Below, in pieces: positions 1 through 11,464 of a stretch of DNA of 64,000 bases. A model generated the notes under the pieces. The model was given only the letters and a program-made list of their open reading frames with translations, was not told the origin of the DNA and searched no databases. Within the stretch, counting starts at the first letter, position 1. Each line of letters opens with the position of its first letter. Origin of the DNA: Ceratodon purpureus (Eukaryota > Streptophyta > Bryopsida > Pseudoditrichales > Ditrichaceae); the NCBI GenBank assembly GCA_014871385.1, contig CM026426.1, positions 30,927,452 to 30,991,451 on the forward strand, read 5' to 3'. The translations under genes were made by a program, and so were the position numbers.

Positions 1-546
1 AGGCCGTGTAAGCGGCACGTGAGAGAAAAAAACGGGCGCTGCCCGCGTACTTTTTGACATGGCATGTGAGGTGCCACCGTGGTGCCAGCAACCGCCACGG
101 GGGCTTGAACCAATGACCTCCGAGGGAGGCGTGTGGAGGGCACATCTACAGTGTCGGGCTGACACAACCTGCCCACTTGGGACCAAAGCCCGAGCCGAGG
201 CATTCATGTCTCACCTAATATTCCGAGGACCTTTGTTGTGAGTGCGCCACGCAGTTCTATCCGGGCAGCAACTCTGGCATCCGCTGCCAGCGGCAGAGGT
301 GCCCAAAGTAGGGAGTTCACCTAGAAAGGGCAGGCTTACACGGCCTTATTTTGAGCTCATTTTTCTCCTAATGACAGCGTTGTTGAGTACGACATGGTAA
401 TGTTTTGGTTAACATGGTTGGTGTTTCTGTGGACATGAACAGCAACAGGTGATGACACACATAGGACTGCGGGGTTTATATTGTATCTAAACCTCACTGC
501 CTCTAATAGTTTAACATCTGATCTTTCCATGTTGTCCATCTTGTAG
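1..546. other. Sequence upstream of the CACTA transposase exon
   Basis: No supportable gene. Read on the reverse strand, 90-190 has a weak resemblance to RNA polymerase III A and B boxes (TGGTCCCAAGTGG and GGTTCAAGCCCC), but no tRNA fold can be drawn. The part just before 547 ends in TTGTAG and reads as the intron preceding the DUF4218 exon. Confidence 0.3.
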
Positions 547-2266
547 ATACTCCCTATTGCTGTCCGTAACTTGTTGAGCGAAGAGGTGCGCATAGCCATC
601 ATCAAAATGTGCAGGGTGTTTCAGCGCATTTGTGAGAAAGAGGTACGTGCAGACAGCAGCGACGCGCTCATGCGAGACGTGACAATGGCGTCGTGCGTGC
701 TGGAGAAGGAGTTTCCTCCAACATTTTTGAACGTGATGACACATCTCCCCGTACACCTCGTGGAGCAATTGTTCATATGTGGGCCAGTCCATTGTAGGTG
801 GATGTATCCAATTGAGAGGTAGATGAAGACGCTGAAAGACTACGTGAGGACACAAGCACATCCAGAGGGGAGCATCGCAGAAGGGTATCGTTTAGAAGAC
901 ATCCTCGGGTTCTGCACAGAGTACATGAGGCGACATCGGGCAACAACGCATCGTGTTTGGGATGCCACTGAAGATGCCTCCATGACTGACGAAATCTTGC
1001 GTGATAATGACAACACCAAGCGTAGATTGTCTGACGAAGTACGGGGCTATGCACATGCCTTCGTCATCGACAACGCTCCTTGCTTAGAACCATGGCGAGA
1101 GTGAGCCCCTAAAACTAACACCCACCCATCTAAGATGCCTCCAGAAATCAATAAGAGTACAAAACTGTGTTCAGGGCAGTGCTTCTATGAAATGTGTAGA
1201 CGCTTGCATGTCTCGTAGAATGTCTTTTATAACATCTGCCAAAATATCGCCAAGTATTTTCCCAAAATTAGAGTATGTCAATGCAGACGTCATCCGTGAC
1301 GTCGGAACACACACTTAGATGTCGTTCTGTACATCCGATCTAACAAATGTGTACTGAACCATGTTGTTTCTATCTATGCCGCCTTTCCAGCGTTTAACAA
1401 CGGTGTTTGGTCTTGTTTACAGGGAGTATGTAATCGCAAAGGCACGCCGCTGGGAGGAGCGTGAGGTATATCGAGCACAGTCCAGACGTCAGCGACCTTC
1501 CAGATCCGTCACGTATCCACCCGAATTGTGCGAATTGCCGCGTTTCGCAGAATGGCTGAGGGCACGGGTGGAGCAAGCTCAAGCGGCCGGTGATCAACTG
1601 GATGCAGATGTGGTACAGTACTCGTGCCCCCCAGAGAGGTATGCTACCACCCATCGGCTACTCAAGGCATTCGGAATGCGCTTTCGCCCTCGTACAGCGG
1701 AGGGAGGACTTGTCACCCGTGACTCCTGTGTAGTTACCGCATATACGCAGCAACTACGTTGGGGGATTCGCAATGGGAGGCCCATTGACCGCACCACCGA
1801 GTATGTGGGGTACATTGAGGAGATTCTTGAGTTGGATTACTGCAATCACTGTACCACAGTGTTGCTCTGCAAGTGGGTTAAAGCTTCCCGTGATGCACGC
1901 GTCCCCAACATTGAACGCGACAAGTACGGTTTCAGCGTGGCAAACTTCAACCACATGGACCACAGAGTACATGCGGAATCTTTTGCGTTTCCGTTGCATT
2001 CTCAGCAGGTCTTTTTTGTTGATGATCCCACAAGGCGGGGATGGAAGATCATTTGTCGTACAGACGTCAGAGGTCGGCGCACAGTGATACAGCATCGACA
2101 TGCAGTTGCCAACGTAGTTGCAGTGGGCAGCGACGACAACTTCCAGGGTTTGCAGCCGCCGGTTCTCGAAACGGAGCCAACTCGTCGTGCTGCTCTTGTG
2201 GGAGGGTCCTACGTTACAGCCGGTGCAGAAACAAACGACGTTTTCGAAATGGAAGAGGATGAATGA
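547..2266 (+). pseudogene. CACTA (En/Spm) transposase C-terminal part, DUF4218 + DUF4216
   Basis: This is the C-terminal half of a plant CACTA-type TNP2 transposase, the protein that mobilises En/Spm elements. Exon 547-1100 encodes the DUF4218 signature (FPPTFLNVMTHLPVHLVEQL, then GPVHCRWMYPIER, then PEGSIAEGYRLEDILGFC). Intron 1101-1422 (GTGAGC...TTTACAG) joins it in phase to exon 1423-2266. That exon carries DUF4216 (YVGYIEEILELDY, DKYGFSVANFNHMDH, FPLHSQQVFFVDDP) and ends in an acidic tail with TGA. An in-frame TAG lies at 820-822 inside DUF4218, between WMYPIER and MKTLKDYVR. The catalytic N-terminal half lies outside the window. The domain calls are strong; the copy is probably dead. Confidence 0.85.
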
Positions 2267-2627
2267 CAGTTGAACCTCTAATTGCTGACGGTGCTAACAT
2301 TAGCGCTGTCCACAACTACGTCTGCGTGTCCTTGTCAAACGTCTTGCACTACATAGGAGACGTCTCAAACGTTTCGAAAAACATCCTCTTTACCATCTGG
2401 GATGTAACGGTTGTCACTTGCTCGCATATACATACGGACATACATAGACGTCATGAAGGACATCCGTAGGGATGTCAAAGATGACATCGTATCGTTAATG
2501 TGGCTACGTTTAGTAAAATGTTTGCAGTGATGTCTGCATATACACAGCGTGACGTGTTATCCTGTTTGATGTGGATTTTTTTGTGGTATTTACAGTAATT
2601 ACTGCATTTCGTTCAGCATATTAATAG
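2267..2627. other. 3' flank of the CACTA gene
   Basis: No coding signal. It holds several short GACGTC/GACGT motifs (for example near 2360 and 2440), a motif class that also recurs near the ends of the better preserved CACTA element at 56707-61500. It is probably subterminal sequence of the element. Confidence 0.35.
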
Positions 2628-3190
2628 TATGATATTCAAGTGTATTTTTAAAAACAAAGTACACAAATCAAGAATGTTGAAAGCACAATACAATGAACGT
2701 AATAAGCCTCTCCTCATTGCAAATTAAAAACTACGAAGCCTTTTTAATAATTACATTTTTTTCCATAATCTTTCATTTCAGCTTAATTTTGCATTTTCTA
2801 TTTATAATATTAATTAACAAAATTTCAGAAAAATAATCACACCATATTTTAACATTATGATATTCAAGTTTGTTTTTTTAAAAAAAGTACACAAATCAAA
2901 GACTGTTGACGTTAGAATACAATGAACGTAATAACCCTTTCCTCGTTGAAAATTAATAACTACCGATTCCTTTCAATAATTACATTTTTTTCCTTAATCT
3001 TTAATTTCAGCTTAAATTGGCATTTCCTATTTATAAAATTAATTTAAATAAATTGAGAAAATAAATGCACTATATCCGTAATTTTTGTATATTAAAAATT
3101 AATATAAAAACCGAAGTACACAAATTAGAAATTCAGAAATCACAATATAGTGAACGGTATAAACCATTTGTCATTGTAAATGATATTGCG
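2628..3190. repeat. Tandem repeat, period about 228 bp, about 2.4 copies
   Basis: AT-rich direct repeat. TATGATATTCAAG starts at 2628 and 2856, and AAGTACACAAAT starts at 2657, 2885 and 3114, giving a period of 228-229 bp. The third copy is partial and more diverged. It lies in the 3' part of the CACTA remnant. Confidence 0.85.
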
Positions 3191-3586
3191 AATTTTATTT
3201 AAGAACAAAAAATAAAAACAATGTCTTTAATCTCTCCTGGCTTTTTGTCCTCTCCCTTTGCTGACCCTGCCCAACCTCTGTTTTTCTTCACTGCGGGCAG
3301 GAAATTACCTCGCAGTCTGGTAACTTCGCACTGTTTTTACTGTCAGTGAAAACGAGACCGTTGCTGACGTGGCACTTTCACGTTTCCAGGGATGTCCTCG
3401 GCCATGTCCCCGCAGACGTATAAGTTTTTTTAAACATCTTCACGTTTTCAGGCTAGCATGCACGTGTCTCGGCACGATCCGCCCAGTTTACCTCCAAAAA
3501 CATGTTAACGTCCCACCTTCTTCAAGACATGAATGGCCAACATGCGGACATGTCAAAAACACGACCATCACGACCATTCGTTTTAG

Positions 3587-3760
3587 GATGATGTGGATGA
3601 TACACATGAAGATTATGACTCTGGCAGCGACGAGGAAGAATATAGGCCGAGAGGTATAGAAGCATTAGAGAGACACTTAGATGAAACGGCAAATGACTTC
3701 TCTGATGAAGATTCTGATTATGAATCTAGGAGAACTAGATCTTTGTCTGAAATGCTTTGA
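3587..3760 (+). CDS. Orphan acidic 57-residue terminal exon, unknown protein
   Basis: The sequence TTCGTTTTAG before 3587 is a good splice acceptor. From there one frame is open for 57 codons to a TGA at 3758-3760. The product is strongly acidic at first (DDVDDTHEDYDSGSDEEEY), then mixed, and ends SLSEML. It has no ATG of its own, so it reads as the last exon of a split gene. I do not recognise the family. It sits directly after the CACTA remnant, so it could be a host exon cut by that element or the last exon of an element gene. Confidence 0.4.
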   Translation, partial: DDVDDTHEDYDSGSDEEEYRPRGIEALERHLDETANDFSDEDSDYESRRTRSLSEML

Positions 3761-4282
3761 AGCTATAGATTGGGGACTTCATTTGTAAAAAACCATTTAA
3801 TAAGGATTCATCTACTATTTGATAATTATATGTCTATTCCTTACATATAATGTTTGTAAACCAGTAAAGACTTGTAGTATTTCTGTAAAAAATCAAATTA
3901 AATCAAACCTAATTATGTTGTAATCTTATATCGAATGTGAATAAAAAACGTCATGACAAATTGAGTTGAAAACCCGTTTTGAAATCGTCATAAACGCTAC
4001 AGACTGTTTTAAAAACGTCACAAAAAATGTCATAATCTGGGTCACTTGTAGTAGTGGTGGAAGCCTTCTTGAGGATGCAACAGCCTGATTTGGTCTTGAA
4101 CTCGGGAGCAAATGTTAGAAACTGCATTCGCTGTGCGTAAAACGAAGCTGTATGGCGCATGTTTAGGGGTGAGTGTGTGTGTGCGCTTACGCCTACGTGG
4201 GTTTTGCTGTCTGGGTCGTGGAGAATTTTGTTGGGTTTTCACGACTTGGTGGTGGTGGTGAGGCGAGAACGAGAGAGAGAAG
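3761..4282. other. Region upstream of APC6, with a CACTA-like terminal fragment
   Basis: 3761-3900 is AT-rich and featureless. At 3935-4032 AACGTCATGAC, AATCGTCATAAACG and AACGTCACAAAAAATGTCAT resemble the subterminal sequence at the right end of the CACTA element near 61460-61490 (ATGTCACAAAAAATGCGG). It may be a truncated CACTA terminus. 4040-4282 should contain the APC6 promoter and 5' UTR; no convincing TATA box is seen. Confidence 0.35.
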
Positions 4283-7200
4283 ATGAGAGAAGGGGATGTG
4301 GAAAAGCTGCGGGCCGTGGTGCGAGATTGCCTCGGGAAGCACCTGTACTCGTCCGCCATCTTCTTCGCGGACAAGCTCGTGACTTTGGCCGGCAGTGCGA
4401 CTCAGGACTTGTACATGCAGGCGAGTGGGCATCCACACTCTTGACATCAATCCCTTGATCTTTGTCCAGTGGTTTTTATTGTCTGGATATGTAACCTTTT
4501 CCTTTCTGCGTTTTTGGGTGGTCTTTGGGTAGCTGGGATGATGGTTTTTTGGGTAGCTAGGATGATGGTGTTTTGGGACTCGAATTGTGGGGTGGTGCTG
4601 CATTGTATTGTTTTCTCATTTGATGCAGGCGTGGTCTTGTTTGGTTTAAATGATAGGCGATGGTTGTTTCTATGGTCAAAGTTGTATTAGTTTCTGAGAG
4701 TTTAGGGTTGCGCAATGAACTGTTTTGTCGGTGTTTTAGTGGTTTGGTTGGCTAGAGGTGTTGAGATTGGGTTTAAGTGTCTGCTTTCTTTTTTAACGGG
4801 TTACATTGCCATTTCTGTGTAAAGTGGAAACAGAGGGATTGGAAATTAATGATGTACTTTGGGATCGCTTGAGCTATGTTTTAGTCATATGCTCCAACAG
4901 TTGCTACGAATGTGACGTTTTATTGTATGTGCGTGAGTGCTGAGGCTTGAAGTAGTAGCTGCTACGTTTTGAGCAGTATTATGGATGGCTTAGGGTTTTA
5001 ATGGCTGGTAATTGTCATGTTGATGGGCTTTCGTCGGGCGTTCCTAAAGTCGCTGCTGTCAAACTCTAGGTCATAACTACACTTTTTGGGTTAGGGTTTA
5101 GGATTTAGGGTTAAGTGTGGGTTACCAAATTAATGATGCTGAATTTTCTTCTTTTGGGGTTTCGAGATTTCGAGGGTTGAAACAGATTAGAAATCGAGTT
5201 CTGGCACAAGGGCTTAATTGGTTGTCCACGATTCATACGGCGAGGATATCGAATGTTTTAGCTTGATTTCTTCTTTGTCGTTCCAAAGTTGTGTTAGCTT
5301 CGAGGACTGTATCTTTTGATACATGGCTATCGCAAAAATCCAAGTTTTATTCCGTGACGTATCATATACATTTCATGGTGTACTTATAATCCTGTTCGTC
5401 TTTGACGCACATCTAATCAGTTTGTGGAACGAACCTCAGGCACAAGCATTGTATCTTGGAAAGCAATATCGGAGAGCATTACATTTATTACGAAGGCATC
5501 AGCTGGTTACTGCTGACTTACGTTTCCGTTACCTCGCTGGCAAATGTTTGGTAAGGTTTTCTTGTTCCAAGCCATGTCGTCAATATATTTCTACAATCTA
5601 CTGGTTTGAGTATGGGCTTTGGAGTGCTGAATTTTCGAGCTACACTTGGTCATTAGTGTAGAATTTATCCGCAGGCGATCTCTTCTTACCTGTTCTTTTT
5701 TGTGTCCAATGTGGGCATTTAAGTGCAGAACTCTTCAGGGTTTCATGAATTAGACGAGGTTTCCTTTCCCCTTTGCTGAAGACGTGACCATGTCCGTATG
5801 ATTGCAAGATTTGATAACTTAAGACTAATGGGCTTACGTCTATACTATGGGCCAGGAGGAGGTGAAGGAATGGGACGAGTGCTTGCTAATGCTTGGGGAC
5901 AGTGAAGTTGATGAAGAAGGCAACGTGTTAATGATAGACGTCCAAGACATTGAACTACTGTACAAAGATGCTGAGGAAAGAGAAATCAATGTGAGTATTG
6001 TAATTTTATGCATTTACAGATCTTTGTCTTAATCTGGAAGAATGCTTACATGTGAGCCACTTTGATATCATCTCGACAAATAGATTGGAGCAGCGATATG
6101 TCTATTACGAGGTCGTGCCTTCGAAGCTCTGGAGAATCGAGCTCGAGCACTGCGATGGTAAGTTCTTGCTCGTTTGACTCTTCATTATATATGCTTGTCT
6201 ACCACTGGCAAGAGTGGATGAGACTCCTAGTATATGCATCCAACAAGTGCATGCCGATTTCAATTCTTTTATGGAAGAGAGGATCCCTTGTCGAATCAGC
6301 TCAGTTACTGAAGACCAGCCTCCTATTTTGAAGATTTTAAAGATTTTGTGAGTAAAGGAAGCCCCTGAATTTTCATTGGGCTGCTTAGAATCTGGTATAA
6401 TACCAGCCTTCTGTTGGATAAGTTGGTAGAGTGGCCCACTAAGTCGAAGGGTAACTCAAGTTAGGATCTTATACTCCACGGATGTCCCGCTCTTTGGCCT
6501 CAGCATTCACTCTTCCTCTTTAATGTTTGATTTCTCCCGCTTTAGTGCTAGCCTATATTCGTCAGCTAGTCCAGGCTGATATTGCTTAGATTATGGCTGC
6601 AATCAATAGAAACCTTTGTCTCTTGCAGGTATAAAGCTGCATTGAAGGCTGATCCGTACTGCTATGAGGTATTCTTTGATGTTAATTTTGGGTTAGCATA
6701 TTTGTCTACAGCAAGATTTGAGGTCCAGTAGCGGATCTGGAGGTCATTGTATCATAAATACTGATAACTGTTAATGTGGTGGCATAAGTACGTTGGCCTT
6801 ATCTGTGATCATCCGCCAATGATTCTTGTCGTCTGGCTCCTTTCTCTTGACCCTGCATTGGCCTATTTTGGTACAATTCGAAACATGTTGTGGCTGGTCT
6901 GAGAAATAAATCTTTGTGTTTCTCCAGGCCTTTGAGCATTTAATAGACCACCACATGCTGACAAACGAGGAAGGTAGGCCCATATAAGGCTGCATCCACT
7001 CCCTCTGTGTATCACTTGTGCTATAAACTAGATTTAACCATTGGTCTCTAGAATTCTGCAAAGACGTTTCTGGTGTTCTTGGCTTTGGTTTGTTTACTAA
7101 GATTTGAGCTCCTGAACTAATGACTAGAATTGTTTGTGTTTTTCAGAGGCTGTCCTTCTAAATTCATTGAAGTTTGATTCAGAGGACCGCTGGTTGTCAT

Positions 7201-10200
7201 TACTGTATTTATGTCGTATCAAAAAGGTTCGTATAATGCCGTGCTATTGGAGATGTTTTGGTTGGTTAATGTGAATTTATTCTCTGTATTGACTTATCAG
7301 GAATTTTTATTCAAGAGGCCAACATGCTAACCTTGTTTGCAATATGGTGGCATTTTGATGCAGTATGGACAAGTATCAGTAATTGAGGAGAAATTTCAGG
7401 AACTAGAAAAGGAGCCAGATGAATCTCGACCAGAGGAGGATAGAGTGGGTTGTTCTTTGAAAGATAACAATGACATTATTGCATGCAGGGCGGACTATCT
7501 CTATCATCGGGGGGAATTTCAGCGCTGCTATGACACAACCAAAGCGTAAGTACAGCCTTCAGAAGGTCTTTCCACTGCTAACCCTAAGATGTCTTGATTT
7601 TATTTTTTTTAATTTTTTTTCCTACATATTCAAAAAATTTAAAATGTATTTTTTATTTTTTTAGTGGAGTGTTTTGCAATTTTATGTTTCTTTACGGTTA
7701 TGTATACCCTTATGTGACTGTAATGCAGACTACTCGAGAAGGACCCGTATCATCTAAATTGCATGCCGTCGCATATTGGTTCTGCCTTGGAGCTGGGCCG
7801 CAAAAATGATATTTTCTTAAGAGCTCACAATCTGGTTCAGGAATATCCTCAAAAGTAAGTGGACATTCTCTTTTCTAGAGCAAACTTGTTCTGCCATCTT
7901 TGACATATTCTAGTTTAATCAAAAGCCAGTTGTTATTTCTTTGGCAGTGACTAATATATGTTAAGTATGCTTCTATTATTCTACTGTAGGATAGTCATGT
8001 TTCCTTGCGTAGTGATTTCTCACCTCTTAGAGGAACTGCTGTTGGAAGAGGTTATAAGTGACCTTTCTAAGTGCATGAGTAGCAGTCTTTGTATATATCT
8101 CCAACAGCAATATTTTCTAATTTGTATTAGTCTATGTCTATTTGATTAAATGTTTCATGATTATACTTTTTATGCTTTGGACAGAGCTATATCGTGGTTT
8201 GCAGTGGGCTGTTACTATTATTGTATCCGCCAATTCGATCATGCACGGCGCTATTTTTGGTATGTCTACTTGTCTTTGTTTACATGCTAAATTTTCCAAT
8301 GACATCAGGTTCTAATTATCTTATTATGATACTCCTTGTTAGTATAGTCCAGTTGCCATTCTTAAGCTGTGAGATTTCTTTTCTGGTAATCTGGCAGTGC
8401 CTTACTATGATTTCCAAGTGTTTATACTACTCTAATACAACTTGTTATTATGTTTGTTTGTTGTATTGTTTCCTATAGTAAAAGCCGTCTTTATTGTATC
8501 ATTACTCTGCAGCAAAGCAACGACTCTAGAAGGAGCGTTTGCACCAGCTTGGCTTGGATTTGGTAATGCATATGCTGCTCAAGATGAGAGCGACCAGGCT
8601 ATGGCTGCTTATCGTACAGCCGCTCGTCTGTTTCCCGGGTACAGTCGATTCTTTCTTTAAACAACGGACGAACAAAACTCAGCTCCTTTGGAAGATAACT
8701 TATATCTGTATGTTCTCCTCTGTATGAAAAAATATACGGTTAATAAATTTAAGTGTTGAAGAAAGAGACAGTTTATTTTGTGACTCTTGTGAGTTTCGTT
8801 AATGTTCACTTCATTCACCAGGTTCCTTTTATTCTAATTATCGCCTTGTCTGTTACTGTAGTTGTCATTTACCAGCGCTTTGTATTGGGATGGAATATTT
8901 GCGAACCAACAATCTCAACCTTGCTGAACAGGTATGTAGACATTCTCGAAGGATCATTAATTCATTTCTGGGCTGCTCTGGTTTGTCACATGATATGCAT
9001 TGATATTCTCCTAGAACCACAATTGGCATAGAAGTGACACCTTGTTGGTTGATGCAGTTTTTCTTACAAGCCAGATCCATTTGTCCTACAGATCCACTTG
9101 TCTACAATGAGCTGGGTGTGATGGCATACCGCAACAGAGAGTAAGTATCAGTACCTCTGTTCATAAGTATCTATTAAAATTGCAGCAATACACACAGTTT
9201 CTCATGTAGTTGCTGCAAACATTCTGGCTTTACATTGTCCTCTTCTGTTGAACACTATGTAATTCAGTTTCTACTTCAAAATTATTATGTGGCGACCTAT
9301 CTGGAATGACTTCTCGGTTATATGCTTGCGTGGCTGACCTTGAGGATTGGAATTGAATCTTGACAGTTATGAAACAGCTTCGCGCTGGCTACGGAAAGCT
9401 CTCCAATCAGCTCCTCCACCATTCACAGAAGCTTGGGAGCCGACTGTCGTCAACTTGGCCCATACTATGAGGAAACTTAAGTACGTCATCTTCGCAGTTG
9501 CCGATTTTTCTAATATGTTTCTTTTAATAGCACATGTTTTTGAAGTACCTTGTTTCGTCTTTTTTGAGCTATCAATCTTTGTTCATACAGGTCATACCCT
9601 GAAGCCATTTCCATGTACGAGAAGGCCCTGTCTCTATTTCCTAGAGGCGCAAGCACGTATTCCGCACTTGGTTTCACTCATCATCTCCAGGTATGCATGG
9701 GCCATCTTTAATTTGGAATGGAGAGAACATTAAAGAGATATGTCTTTTAATTGGTCCTCGTGTATTGTTCTTGTGCTCCAAAATTGATGATCATGTTATG
9801 TAGTTTGGAACTTGTGAAGTTAAATTACTACTCTGAATAGTGTAAGGAGCCTTTACTGAAGCGGGACTTATTCCTATCACAGGGAAACGCAGGCAAAGCT
9901 ATTGATTACTATCATAAGGTGATTTTTATATGTAGCCTTCATTCAATGCTCAAGATTTGTTGTCATTTCAATTCCAATTAAGACACCTGCTATTTTGAGA
10001 TATCTTTATATTGTGAGGTCTTAAGCGGGTGAACTGGTAATAACAATAGAGAAATGTTTTTGGCAGGCCCTTGGATTAAAGGCAGACGATACTTTTACGG
10101 CCGAGATGCTTACTAGTGCCCTTCAAGAAGAATGCTCACGTTTCAGTTCAGCTCCTGATGCCGAGTTTTACTCACTAAGTGGGATGCCACACATTTCTTG

Positions 10201-10201
10201 A
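4283..10201 (+). CDS. APC6: Anaphase-promoting complex subunit 6 (CDC16/APC6), 17 exons
   Basis: TPR-repeat scaffold subunit of the APC/C, the nuclear E3 ubiquitin ligase that drives the metaphase-anaphase transition. The exons give 1671 nt, that is 556 residues, close to the usual plant length. Exons: 4283-4420, 5440-5550, 5856-5990, 6084-6157, 6629-6668, 6928-6973, 7147-7226, 7364-7545, 7729-7854, 8185-8259, 8513-8638, 8862-8931, 9058-9140, 9367-9480, 9591-9690, 9883-9918, 10067-10201. The start is the ATG of MREGDVEKLRAVVRDC, matching the family N-terminus. Family blocks follow in order: HLYSSAIFFADK, LRFRYLAGKCL, DPYCYEAFEHLIDHHML, SWFAVGCYYYC, QAMAAYRTAARLFPG, DPLVYNELGVMAYRNRE, EAWEPTVVNLAH and TYSALGFTHHLQGNAGKAIDYYHKAL. 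All splice phases agree and there is no internal stop. Intron 1 starts with GC instead of GT. The stop is TGA. The identification is firm; individual boundaries are read by eye. Confidence 0.95.
4699..5114 (+). promoter_or_regulatory. Telo-box cluster in APC6 intron 1
   Basis: Intron 1 (4421-5439) contains TTTAGGGTT at 4701, CTTAGGGTTTTA near 4989 and a run GGGTTAGGGTTTAGG continuing to ATTTAGGGTTAAG at 5088-5114. These match the plant telo-box, the TTTAGGG telomere unit, which is known from promoters and first introns of plant growth and translation genes. A regulatory role here is inference. Confidence 0.4.
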
Positions 10202-11229
10202 CATCTTAAATTGTCATTTACCGCCATTGTTCGTCTACGACATTACCGTCCTTGGACCTGGTCTTGTGAATGGCAAGAGATTGCATCAATTCCCTCTATA
10301 ATTTTGTAGAATTACAGCTCATAAAAGTAACTGACAAGTCTTGGTGCTACACAAAAGCAACTACTGTGGCTTTGGTAGTTTTAAACAGGTTTGACCCTAC
10401 AGATCAATACTCGTCTTCTATTACCTGGTTGTCGAGTGCTCCACACTGCTGGCCATCAGTACTGCCGTTTCTACTCTCATGTCGTGTGTCCCATATCAAT
10501 GTGTAATCTTAATACACGGAACCCCATATTCTGGCGGAGGAGTGGAAAAGTGAAAAAGCGGTGTAGTGGTGCCTCGGTAGCACGCATGTGCACATGCGTG
10601 AAGATTCAGGCGCCGTCGTGGCTTAGAAAGTAGAGTCTGAGGTCTAGGCATGTCATGAAAATAATGGTAAGAACAAATGTGTCAAGTTATATTACATACT
10701 TGCATCAACAATATGGTGAAACTACCTGTAAGCGGGCATTTAAGTATTATGTAAGGAATCTATATTCTTGGCTGATGAAAGTGTCGCATTAACCCCCTGA
10801 ATTAAACTTTTATTTGAGGGTGCCGTCGCTGACCGTGCCTTGTTGCCTGATTACAGGCCCCGCTTCTCCAAAAAGGGCTCGGGGTTAAAGGCTGGGTCGA
10901 TGAGGGTTGACTCGGCAAAAGCACTGGCTGTCAGGCTGAGTCTCGTTTTGAACCCAACATTGAAAGGACAGGTCTTCGGTTTAGGGTGGACAATTTCGTT
11001 TAGCAGGTGCTATGTATGATATTTTTCTTGCACTACCCAACATAGAGAATAATCGAAGTGGATCCTTTTAACCTGTTGTAGTGCGACTAAACCTGTAGTG
11101 TAACTGTAGCTGTAGTGTCAAGGATCGAATCAGTAGGAATGTTCTATGTGCCTAGATTTGTAACAACCAGGTCCTTTTTTGCATACTACGTAAGACTTTG
11201 TAATTAAAATGGAACTGGATATGTAGTGT
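10202..11229. other. 3' region of APC6 and intergenic DNA
   Basis: No gene recognised. 10202-10540 is probably 3' UTR and flank. GCATGTGCACATGC at 10584-10597 is a perfect 14-bp palindrome. GTAGTGC-type motifs begin around 11080 and recur through the following Mutator-like unit. Confidence 0.3.
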
Positions 11230-11464
11230 AAGGATAAATATTTCATGCCGAGAATTTCGGATCTTGGAATTTTGAATTCTAGCACTACGTCCCCATAAAA
11301 AGAGGATAAATTGTTGTTGATGGGCCACAACTTCGACCGTCTTCTATATTTCAGAAATCTTAGGATCTGTTTGAAGTGTAGAGTTTTTCGTGAGCGATTG
11401 ATGTAGTTTGTATAGGAGTGGTTGTTCGTTTTCTTGAATGACCTAGTTGAAATATAAGGGTGAT

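Noticed and set aside
90-250. tRNA or SINE on the reverse strand
   Set aside because: Only loose A- and B-box similarity; no cloverleaf and no repeat partner in the window.
6405-6480. tRNA-derived SINE in APC6 intron 4 (A-box-like TGGTAGAGTGG)
   Set aside because: The B-box match is weak and no fold or target duplication is seen.
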